NCBI GenBank assembly: GCA_022759065.1
Contig: JAEMPZ010000272.1
Span: forward strand, 1-6,615
DNA length: 6,615 bases
Direction: 5' to 3'
DNA from: Acidobacteriota bacterium
GTDB lineage: Bacteria > Acidobacteriota > UBA4820 > DSQY01
Below the pieces are notes generated by a model. It saw nothing but the letters and a program-made list of their open reading frames with translations. It had not been told where the DNA came from and did not search any database. The translations under genes were made by a program, and so were the position numbers. This document shows positions 1 to 5,176 of this stretch, in pieces (the stretch's first letter is position 1; every line of letters starts with the position of its first letter).

Positions 1-65
1 ACGCCTCGGTCGGAGAAATCACCAACGCGCTAAGGAAGGTGTACGGCGCGCATGTTGAGCATTGA
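1..65 (+). CDS. C-terminal end of a methylmalonyl-CoA mutase-family protein (partial)
   Basis: Only the last 20 full codons and a TGA stop (63-65) lie in the window, read from position 3. The peptide contains the run VGEITNALRKVYG. This resembles the C-terminus of the catalytic (large) chain of methylmalonyl-CoA mutase and related B12-dependent acyl-CoA mutases, which typically ends with a (T/S)xGEIxDALRxVFG-like helix and a few further residues. Such enzymes interconvert methylmalonyl-CoA and succinyl-CoA, or isobutyryl- and butyryl-CoA, in the cytoplasm. A protein ending here would lack a fused C-terminal B12-binding domain, as in lineages where that domain is a separate chain. The identification rests on a short peptide recalled from the family, so the family is likely but the exact substrate is unknown. 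A 9-bp repeat begins at the last base of the stop codon. Confidence 0.6.
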   Translation, partial: ASVGEITNALRKVYGAHVEH

Positions 66-93
66 AGGACACGAAGGGGACGAAGCAAAGACG
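65..93. repeat. Short degenerate tandem repeat, 9-bp unit
   Basis: Unit AAGGACACG (65-73) is followed directly by AAGGGGACG (74-82), then a longer variant AAGCAAAGACG (83-93). The array starts on the last base of the upstream stop codon and leads straight into an 8-bp repeat array. No coding frame is supported. This is directly visible low-complexity intergenic sequence; its function is unknown. Confidence 0.6.
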
Positions 94-129
94 TGACGGA
101 GTCAGGGAGTGACGGGGTGTCGGAGTAAA
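90..129. repeat. Degenerate 8-bp tandem repeat, left arm
   Basis: Five consecutive octamers can be laid out without gaps: GACGTGAC (90-97), GGAGTCAG (98-105), GGAGTGAC (106-113), GGGGTGTC (114-121) and GGAGTAAA (122-129). The last three share GGnGT. Read on the other strand, the unit matches the octamers of the right arm at 148-187, so the two arrays are mirrored. GGGTGTCGG at 115-123 is the exact reverse complement of 172-180. Confidence 0.65.
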
Positions 130-147
130 AGAAAAGTACCGCTAACG

Positions 148-187
148 CCGATACGCCCATACACCGATACCCCGACACCCTATTCAG
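148..187. repeat. Degenerate 8-bp tandem repeat, right (inverted) arm
   Basis: Octamers CCGATACG (148-155), CCCATACA (156-163), CCGATACC (164-171) and CCGACACC (172-179) follow one another in phase, with a decayed fifth unit CTATTCAG (180-187). Their reverse complements belong to the same GTGTCGG-like family as the left arm at 90-129. Together the arms can form a cruciform or hairpin around a 48-nt loop, with a 9-bp perfect core (115-123 with 172-180). Confidence 0.65.
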
Positions 188-220
188 GCGCGGGAAGGTT
201 CACCACTGCAGTCAAGCGTG

Positions 221-248
221 TCGCCGCTTGTGGCGGTGAAAGGTTTTT
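221..248 (+). terminator. Possible intrinsic terminator
   Basis: A 7-bp stem (TCGCCGC at 221-227 with GCGGTGA at 233-239, one G-T pair) closes a 5-nt loop. It is followed by AAGG and five T residues (244-248). It lies downstream of the mutase-like gene and upstream of the bioY promoter region, where a terminator would be expected. The T tract is short and offset by four bases, so the call is tentative. A competing 6-bp stem, CAAGCG (213-218) with CGCTTG (225-230), would exclude it. Confidence 0.35.
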
Positions 249-274
249 GATTAGCGCCCCACTTGTGGCATACT
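247..274 (+). promoter_or_regulatory. Possible sigma-70-like promoter for the bioY operon
   Basis: TTGATT (247-252) matches four of six bases of a -35 box. CATACT (269-274), 16 bp further on, matches four of six bases of a -10 box. Transcription would then begin around 280-283, downstream of the ATG at 276. That would favour the bioY start at 294, on a nearly leaderless message. The matches are weak and no other promoter is obvious in the spacer. Confidence 0.25.
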
Positions 275-277
275 AAT
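250..277. promoter_or_regulatory. 28-bp imperfect dyad, candidate operator upstream of bioY
   Basis: Two nested inverted repeats share one centre between positions 263 and 264: ATTAG (250-254) with CTAAT (273-277), and CCAC (259-262) with GTGG (265-268). Nine of 14 position pairs are complementary. The dyad overlaps the possible -10 element and ends seven bases before the bioY ribosome-binding site, a normal place for a repressor operator. It does not resemble the BirA or BioR operator consensus as I know them, so the regulator is unknown. Confidence 0.4.
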
Positions 278-283
278 GGGGTT

Positions 284-288
284 GGAGG
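284..288 (+). promoter_or_regulatory. Ribosome-binding site that decides the bioY start
   Basis: GGAGG lies five bases before the ATG at 294. The ATG at 276 has no such element and lies inside the dyad. Start 294 is therefore preferred, giving 184 residues. Confidence 0.6.
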
Positions 289-293
289 ATGGG

Positions 294-848
294 ATGGAGA
301 AAATACTGTCGCTAGGTAGCGTGCGGGTTGGTTCTTCGGTTCTGGATAGGATTCTCCTTGCGCTCTTCTTCTTTCTCGCCACGGCGCTTGGGGCCTACGT
401 CGAGATACCGCTGCCTTTCACGCCCGTGCCCTTGACGCTGCAGACGTTCTTCGTGCTTTTGGGCGCGGTGGCGCTTGGCGGCGGCTGGAGCGCGGCGGTG
501 CAGTCGGCCTACCTCGGCGCCGGCGCTTTGGGCGCCGGGTTCTTCGCCGGAGGGGCGGCGGGACTCTTTCACTTGTGGGGGCCCACGGCCGGTTACCTGT
601 GGGCTTTCGTGCCGGCATCGCTCCTTGTCGGCGCTTTTTATGGCCGTTGTGCCACCGCCGCGGGCCGCGTTGTTCTCCTTTCAGGCGCGGCTCTTCTGAT
701 TCTTGCCTGCGGTGGCGCCTGGCTCGCCCTTTTCATGGGGCTTTCCGCAAAGGCCGCCTTTGTGATGGGCGTCGCGCCGTTTTTGCCGGGCGAGGCGCTC
801 AAAGTCGCCGCGGTCGTTTCCGCCACGCCGTTTCTGGCGCGCCGCTGA
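294..848 (+). CDS. bioY: BioY biotin transporter substrate-binding (S) component
   Basis: BioY is the membrane-embedded biotin-binding subunit of ECF-type vitamin transporters. It works with an energising module (BioMN or a shared ECF T/A1/A2) or, in some bacteria, possibly alone. The 184-residue protein is hydrophobic with about six membrane segments and has the usual family length. Visible family signatures are IPLPFTPVPLTLQT (residues 38-51), GPTAGYL (96-102) and PFLPGEALKV (162-171). The last includes the conserved lysine and lies near the C-terminus, as in other BioY proteins. No bioM, bioN or biotin-synthesis gene is in the window, so the energising partner must be encoded elsewhere. 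An in-frame ATG at 276 is the alternative start. It is the first gene of the apparent operon, and its stop codon overlaps the next gene's ribosome-binding site. Confidence 0.92.
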   Translation: MEKILSLGSVRVGSSVLDRILLALFFFLATALGAYVEIPLPFTPVPLTLQTFFVLLGAVALGGGWSAAVQSAYLGAGALGAGFFAGGAAGLFHLWGPTAGYLWAFVPASLLVGAFYGRCATAAGRVVLLSGAALLILACGGAWLALFMGLSAKAAFVMGVAPFLPGEALKVAAVVSATPFLARR

Positions 849-850
849 GG
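847..850 (+). promoter_or_regulatory. Ribosome-binding site that decides the start of the 857 gene
   Basis: GAGG overlaps the bioY TGA stop and lies six bases before GTG 857. The in-frame ATG at 890 has no purine-rich element at a usable distance, and starting there would remove the basic N-region of the signal peptide. Confidence 0.5.
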
Positions 851-856
851 CTTCCA

Positions 857-1573
857 GTGTTCAGTGGAGCGAGGGCGGCGGCAGCGTTAATGGTCATGGC
901 CGGGTTTGGCGCCATGGCCTTGGAACCGGGAAGCGTCGAATCTCAGCGTATGCGAGCAATGGCGCTCGATGCCATAGTTCAGGCGAAGCAGGCCTCAATC
1001 CAGGCCTCATGGAAGGAAATAGCCAGTTTGGAAGCGCAGATCGCCCAACTTCCGTCCGCCGACAGTTCAGATGGCGATGCCCATAACATGGACAAGGCGC
1101 GGGAGTTGCTGCAGGCGGCCGAGAAAAGGCGCGTTCTCGAAGAGAGGCGCCTGGAACTTCTGAGGGAAATAACCAGCGGCTACGCGGAGCTTCAAAGCGC
1201 GAGGCAGATGTTGTCCGAAGTGCGCTCGCAGTTGAGGCAGAATCAACAAGTGTTGGATGGCCATTGGGCTGTGACGATCATGCCTTCCGGAGTGCGGGGT
1301 GATTTCTACTTGAGCCAGAACGGGACGCTCGTTTCCGGCGAGTACCGCCTTGAGAACGGCCAAACGGGGAATCTTCAGGGGACGCTGATCGCGGGCCACC
1401 TCCTTTTGGACCGCACTGACTCGTCGCTGGGCAAGATAGGCCGTTACGAAGCGCAGGTGATGAAGGACCAGAATTCTCTCAGAGGCACGTGGTATAGCTA
1501 CGACGTCATGTCCGGGCAGCCCCTGACGGGAGCTTTCGCCATGGACCGGGTCCAGGAGGAGGGTTCCCCATGA
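857..1573 (+). CDS. Unrecognised exported protein with coiled coil and C-terminal beta domain
   Basis: I do not recognise this family. From GTG 857 the product has 238 residues. Residues 1-21 look like a signal peptide: one arginine, then an Ala/Met/Leu-rich core ending Ala-Met-Ala before LEPG. Residues about 31-131 are charged and helical with heptad-like spacing, consistent with a coiled coil broken by a Ser/Asp/Gly-rich bend. From about residue 133 to 235 the sequence turns to alternating hydrophobic/polar strands with GHW, a repeated G-x-L pattern and a conserved-looking GTW. This suggests a small antiparallel beta barrel or sandwich, like lipocalin-type add-ons in other uncharacterised exported proteins (inference). 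It probably sits in the periplasm or on the envelope. Its stop overlaps the STAS gene start (ATGA), so the two are likely translationally coupled. ATG 890 is an alternative start. Confidence 0.75.
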   Translation: MFSGARAAAALMVMAGFGAMALEPGSVESQRMRAMALDAIVQAKQASIQASWKEIASLEAQIAQLPSADSSDGDAHNMDKARELLQAAEKRRVLEERRLELLREITSGYAELQSARQMLSEVRSQLRQNQQVLDGHWAVTIMPSGVRGDFYLSQNGTLVSGEYRLENGQTGNLQGTLIAGHLLLDRTDSSLGKIGRYEAQVMKDQNSLRGTWYSYDVMSGQPLTGAFAMDRVQEEGSP

Positions 1574-1914
1574 AAATTGTCAGAAGGGTCTTGGAAAGCG
1601 TCGTGATCCTCGAGATCACTGGAGACGTGCGCCTGGGCGAATCGGCGCAAATTTTCAGCCGGGAGTTGCAGTCTTTGCTCGATGAGCCCGAGGTCCAGGG
1701 CGTAGTCCTCAACATGGAAAACATCAACTACATGGACTCAACCGGGTTGGGCGAACTGGTCGGTTATTTGTCGCGATTCAAGGATGAAGGAAAGAGGCTG
1801 CGGCTCGTCAAACCAAATCCCGTCGTGACGAAACTTCTCGCGCTCACCAGGCTCGACCAGTTCTTCAAGGTCTGCCCCGACGAGGCTACTGCGCTGGAAG
1901 ACTTCGTGTCGTAA
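1570..1914 (+). CDS. STAS-domain protein, anti-sigma factor antagonist type
   Basis: A single STAS domain of 114 residues, the usual length for SpoIIAA/RsbV-type antagonists. The diagnostic segment NYMDSTGLGEL spans residues 53-63. Ser57 after Asp56 occupies the position of the serine phosphorylated by partner HATPase kinases in SpoIIAA and RsbV. The alternating beta-alpha pattern (GVVLNMENI, then LRLVKPNPVVTKLL) fits the fold. In characterised systems the unphosphorylated protein binds an anti-sigma kinase and frees a sigma factor, or scaffolds other partners. No kinase (RsbW/SpoIIAB), phosphatase or sigma gene is present here, so the partner is unknown. The neighbour is an MglA-like GTPase nine bases downstream. 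A strong AGGAGGAGGG sits upstream at 1554-1563, inside the end of the preceding gene. Confidence 0.9.
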   Translation: MKIVRRVLESVVILEITGDVRLGESAQIFSRELQSLLDEPEVQGVVLNMENINYMDSTGLGELVGYLSRFKDEGKRLRLVKPNPVVTKLLALTRLDQFFKVCPDEATALEDFVS

Positions 1915-1923
1915 GGGGCTGCC

Positions 1924-3006
1924 ATGGTGGTGCTTAATCCCGTCAAACGCGAGATGACGGCAAAGATCGTTTACTACGGGCCTGGCCTTTGCGGGAAGAC
2001 CACCAACCTTCGTTTCATTTACGAAAATCTCGAGGAATCGCAGCGGGGCAAATTGCTCGCCCTGGCGACGGAAACGGACAGGACCCTCTTCTTTGATTTT
2101 CTTCCGGTGGACATGGGCGAAGTCCGCGGCTTTCGAGTCAGGATGCAGCTATACACGGTTCCCGGCCAGGTGTTCTATGAAGAGACGCGCAAGCGGGTGC
2201 TGAAAGGAGCCGACGGCGTTGTCTTCGTCGCCGACAGCCAGCGGTCGCTCTGGGATGCCAACCTCGACTCGTTCGCGCAGCTTCAGAAGAACTTGCGCGA
2301 TAACGGCATTGATCCGGCGAAGATTCCGATCGTTCTCCAATACAACAAGCGCGACCTGCCTGGGGTTGTCCCGATTGAAGAGCTGGATTCGGCGCTAAAT
2401 CCCGGCAACCTGCCGTTTTTCGAGGCCATGGCGCGCGAAGGCGTTGGCGTTGAAGACACCCTGAAATCGGTTACGCGGCTGGTATTGAAAAACCTGGTTC
2501 GCAGCGAGCCGTTTTCGGAGAGGGAGGCGAAACCGATGGCCAATGGCTCGAAGCCGGCGGGGTTGGAGGGAGCCTCCGCCAACAGCACCGTAGTGATGGA
2601 CCAGGGCAAGCTTCTGGCTGAACTGGGAATCGCTGGCAAGCGAGGGCAAGGCACCGTTCCACGGAAGGCAACGGTGGCGCCGGAGGAATCCCTCTTGGCG
2701 GAAGATCCCTTTTCCATGGATGGCGACGAGTCGGCGCTGCTTGAAAGCGAGTCCTCCCTGCCTTTGGAACCCTCGGCGCCTATGGAACAGGCTGCGCCGA
2801 GTGGCGAACCTGAAGAGTTGTTTGAAGAGGCGCGCGTTGAGCCGCTCCTGTTGGAAGCGGAAGAAAAAACCCCGTCCGAGGAGCCCGCTCTTCCAGCGGC
2901 GGATGCTGAAGCAGTTTCGCTGGAGCCGGGCAAGGAGATAGCCATTCCCATCGTCATAGGGGGAAAGCGCTGCATCTTGAGAATCAGGGTGGAGGGGCTT
3001 GATTGA
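1924..3006 (+). CDS. MglA-like Ras-family GTPase with acidic C-terminal extension
   Basis: The first ~193 residues match MglA, the small GTPase that marks the leading pole and controls motility in Myxococcus, and whose relatives act in polarity and other processes. Visible elements are the P-loop GPGLCGKTT (19-27, with Lys25 and Thr26), the ATETDRTLFFDFLP switch I region (48-61), TVPGQ (78-82) and NKRD (141-144). TVPGQ has Thr where Ras proteins have Asp, a recognised MglA hallmark. MglA is about 195 residues, but this protein has 360. Residues 194-337 are a Pro/Ala/Ser/Glu-rich, probably disordered linker, and residues 338-360 form a short strand-like end beginning EIAIPIVIGGKR. No MglB (Roadblock GAP) gene is adjacent; a STAS gene precedes it instead. 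AAGGGG at 1913-1918 is the ribosome-binding site, overlapping the STAS stop codon. Its stop overlaps the amidase start. Confidence 0.9.
   Translation: MVVLNPVKREMTAKIVYYGPGLCGKTTNLRFIYENLEESQRGKLLALATETDRTLFFDFLPVDMGEVRGFRVRMQLYTVPGQVFYEETRKRVLKGADGVVFVADSQRSLWDANLDSFAQLQKNLRDNGIDPAKIPIVLQYNKRDLPGVVPIEELDSALNPGNLPFFEAMAREGVGVEDTLKSVTRLVLKNLVRSEPFSEREAKPMANGSKPAGLEGASANSTVVMDQGKLLAELGIAGKRGQGTVPRKATVAPEESLLAEDPFSMDGDESALLESESSLPLEPSAPMEQAAPSGEPEELFEEARVEPLLLEAEEKTPSEEPALPAADAEAVSLEPGKEIAIPIVIGGKRCILRIRVEGLD
2991..2997 (+). promoter_or_regulatory. Ribosome-binding site supporting the TTG start of the amidase
   Basis: GGAGGGG in the last codons of the GTPase gene lies about 5-7 bases before TTG 3003. 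The TTG overlaps the GTPase stop codon as TTGA (3003-3006). Translation from this TTG begins with a basic N-region and a hydrophobic core, as expected for an exported amidase. Confidence 0.6.
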
Positions 3007-4517
3007 GAAATAAGTCCAAGCTGCTTGCCTTCATCTTGCTCGTCGCCCTCTCTTTTGCCTCCATGGCGATTGAGATAACAACGCCTTCGGGAAAAAAATT
3101 ATCGCTTGAGAGCCGCGAGGAGGACGGGACGGCCTGGGTCTGCCTGGACGCTCTTGCCAAGGCGCTGGGGGCGACGGCGGGCAGGGACCCGCTGTCGAGA
3201 TACCCCTCGCTGGTGCTTGGCTCGCATCGCGTCCTCTTTTCGACAGCCACGGCGATGACGTCCGTGGATGGCAAGCTGATTGACACCAAGCATCCGGCGC
3301 GAGACAAGAACGGTTGCGTCTGGATCCCCCGCGAATTCCTGGCCGCCGGCCTGCCCCTTCTTCTCAATGGGGCCGTCTCGCTCTCCGGGGAAGGAGTTGC
3401 TCCGCCTGCTCCAGCGCCGCCTCGCGCGGCCGGCCAGGCATCGGAAAATGGGGGAATCGGCCTTGACGTCGCCGTCGCTTCCGACGTCGTCCGCTTGACG
3501 TTGGAGGGGGCGATGACGACCGCGGCTCAAGTGAGAAAAGAGGGAAGCGCCATTGTGGTGCAGCTTCCGAGAGGCCGCGTTTCCGCGCAGGGGAGGGATT
3601 TGGGCAGCGGAATAGCGGCGCGGTTGGATGTCGGGAACGACGGGCGGATGTTGCGGATTGAACTCGGGGAAGGGTTCAAGAGCTTTGAAACGCTGGACCT
3701 GCGAAATCCCGAGAGGCTCGTCATCCTGTTAAAAGGCGGCGGACAGGTGACGCCCTCGGTTCCTCCGGAACCTCCGGCCGCGCAGGGCGGCGAGGCCGAG
3801 CCTCAGGCCGGGCGGCCCTCAAAGGCGGCAAATCAATTTCTGGTAGTCATAGACCCAGGCCACGGGGGCGGCGACACCGGCGCTATCGGCAAAGGCGGGC
3901 TCCAAGAAAAAGATGTCGCCCTGGCCATTTCGCAGAAGCTGGCCGCTGTTTTGGAGAAATCAGGGGTCACAACGCTGCTGACCCGTTCCACGGACATCTA
4001 CGTTCCCCTCGCTCAACGGACCGCCATCGCCAATTACAACCGCGCCGACGTCTTCATCTCGATCCATCTCAACGCCTCGCCTGCTTCCAGCGCGAAGGGC
4101 TCGGAGACCTATTTTATGAGCCGCGAGGCGACGGACCTCTGGAGCCGCCAGGTGGCCGAGAAGGAAAACGCGGCGCCGCCTGGAATTGAGGGAGGAAGCA
4201 CGCTAACGATGGTTCTTTGGAATTTGGCCCAGACTCAATACATCGTCGAGAGCCAGGCGCTGGCGGCTTCGATCCAGGGCAGATTGAACCAGTTGCTTGG
4301 AACGCAGGAGCGTGGCGTGAGGCAAGCCCCGTTTGTCGTGCTAGAAGGGGCTCAAATGCCCGCTGTTCTCGTGGAAGTCGCATTTTTGTCGAATCCGGGC
4401 GAAGCAAGCCAGATCAATGACCCGGCCTTCCAGGACCAGGTCACGGAGCAAATAGCCAAGTCCATCCTGGAATTCAAGGCTCAAAATGGTTCCCAGACGC
4501 CACCAAACCCGAGTTAG
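3003..4517 (+). CDS. Exported N-acetylmuramoyl-L-alanine amidase (Amidase_3) with N-terminal targeting domains
   Basis: This zinc amidase cleaves the bond between N-acetylmuramic acid and L-alanine in peptidoglycan, acting outside the cytoplasmic membrane in wall remodelling or daughter-cell separation. It has 504 residues. Residues 1-21 are a signal peptide (MRNKSK, hydrophobic core, Ala-Ser-Met-Ala). Residues ~22-118 resemble the copper amine oxidase N-terminal-like domain common in exported proteins. Residues ~150-247 resemble an AMIN domain, which in AmiC-type enzymes directs localisation. A Pro/Ala/Gly-rich linker follows to about 278. Amidase_3 spans ~279-495 with zinc ligands His287 (DPGHGG), Glu302 (QEKD) and His355 (SIHLNA) and catalytic Glu458 (VEVAFLSNP). 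The catalytic set is complete, so it should be active. Its end overlaps the next gene by 32 nt. An AmiC-like name would be reasonable, but orthology is unproven. Confidence 0.93.
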   Translation: MRNKSKLLAFILLVALSFASMAIEITTPSGKKLSLESREEDGTAWVCLDALAKALGATAGRDPLSRYPSLVLGSHRVLFSTATAMTSVDGKLIDTKHPARDKNGCVWIPREFLAAGLPLLLNGAVSLSGEGVAPPAPAPPRAAGQASENGGIGLDVAVASDVVRLTLEGAMTTAAQVRKEGSAIVVQLPRGRVSAQGRDLGSGIAARLDVGNDGRMLRIELGEGFKSFETLDLRNPERLVILLKGGGQVTPSVPPEPPAAQGGEAEPQAGRPSKAANQFLVVIDPGHGGGDTGAIGKGGLQEKDVALAISQKLAAVLEKSGVTTLLTRSTDIYVPLAQRTAIANYNRADVFISIHLNASPASSAKGSETYFMSREATDLWSRQVAEKENAAPPGIEGGSTLTMVLWNLAQTQYIVESQALAASIQGRLNQLLGTQERGVRQAPFVVLEGAQMPAVLVEVAFLSNPGEASQINDPAFQDQVTEQIAKSILEFKAQNGSQTPPNPS

Positions 4518-5163
4518 CCTGACGGGGCTTTTCTGCGCCGCGCTGCTTCTCTTCGCCTGCGGCAGGGGCGCCGAAAAGGCGCAGCCCGCCAAGCCGGCGG
4601 CGGGAGGAGCAGAGCCGGCGGCTTTGGGCGAGTCTCCGGCGAGTGCTGTGACGCTGCTTTATCCGGATGCAGTGACCGGGCTGTTGACACCCTGCTTTGT
4701 GAAGATGTCCCTCAAGGGCGAGGCTCAGCAAGACATGGCGAGGGTCGCCGGGCGTTACATCGAGGGCCCCACCTGCGACGGGCAGAGCCAGCCGTTCTTG
4801 CAGGGCACGTCGCTAAGGGGGCTCTTCCTGCTTGACGGAGGCCTGATCGTACTCGATTTGACGGCGTCGGCAGCCTCGGGCGGGGGCAGCGATACCGAGA
4901 ATGCAAGGGTTTACGGCCTTATTGACACGCTCTGTTACAACTTCAAGGAGATCAAGAGCGCGAGAGTCCTTGTGGACGGGAGGGAAGTGGAGACGCTCCT
5001 GGGCCACCTGGACCTGTCCAGGCCATTGCCTCCGGAGTGGGGCCTTGCCGCGCCGGGGCTGATGCCCGTTGAACCTCCGCCTTCCGCCGCGCCACCGCAA
5101 GCCCCGGCCGAGCAGCCAGCCGCGGCTCCTGCCACGGGCGCTTCCCAAAGCAGCGGGCAATAA
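4486..5163 (+). CDS. GerMN-domain lipoprotein
   Basis: The 225-residue product begins with a basic N-region and hydrophobic core ending in a lipobox, Leu22-Phe23-Ala24-Cys25, followed by Gly. It should therefore be lipidated on Cys25 and membrane-anchored. After a short Ala/Pro/Gly linker, residues ~55-180 match the GerMN (sporulation/germination) domain: VTLLYPD near the start, GPTCDG, LQGTSL and the closing GHLDLSRPL (173-181). The tail from ~190 is Pro/Ala/Gln-rich. GerM acts in Bacillus spore assembly, but the domain is widespread in non-sporulating bacteria, where it is thought to be envelope- or peptidoglycan-associated. The place between an amidase and MurI supports a wall role. The ATG at 4486 lies inside the amidase gene with AAGG at 4476-4479, and the signal sequence requires this start. 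Confidence 0.88.
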   Translation: MVPRRHQTRVSLTGLFCAALLLFACGRGAEKAQPAKPAAGGAEPAALGESPASAVTLLYPDAVTGLLTPCFVKMSLKGEAQQDMARVAGRYIEGPTCDGQSQPFLQGTSLRGLFLLDGGLIVLDLTASAASGGGSDTENARVYGLIDTLCYNFKEIKSARVLVDGREVETLLGHLDLSRPLPPEWGLAAPGLMPVEPPPSAAPPQAPAEQPAAAPATGASQSSGQ

Positions 5164-5176
5164 GAATGGGACAGGG

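Noticed and set aside
65..187. CRISPR array
   Set aside because: Units are 8-9 bp, contiguous and degenerate, with no unique spacers of CRISPR length and no cas genes.
66..275. tRNA or small structured RNA gene in the spacer
   Set aside because: No cloverleaf or TTCGA-type T-loop pattern could be found by eye. The structure seen is explained by repeats and short hairpins.
276..293. Longer bioY N-terminus from ATG 276
   Set aside because: It has no ribosome-binding site and lies inside the dyad and possible -10 region. GGAGG at 284-288 fits ATG 294 instead.
575..856. Long N-terminal extension of the 857-1573 protein reading through bioY
   Set aside because: It is Arg/Pro/Gly-rich, out of frame inside a clear bioY gene, and would bury the signal peptide. 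GTG 857 has its own ribosome-binding site.
2283..2975. 230-codon minus-strand ORF opposite the GTPase gene
   Set aside because: It is Ser/Arg-rich with no recognisable motif, antisense to conserved GTPase motifs and the Glu-rich tail. The composition explains the absence of stops.
3758..3772. Perfect 6-bp hairpin GGTTCC-TCC-GGAACC
   Set aside because: It falls in the Pro-rich linker of the amidase, where repeated Pro/Glu codons readily give such palindromes. There is no T tract.
5069..5176. Upstream extension of murI from TTG 5069
   Set aside because: It reads as a Pro/Arg-rich shadow of the lipoprotein tail. MurI proteins start close to the first strand, which ATG 5177 gives.
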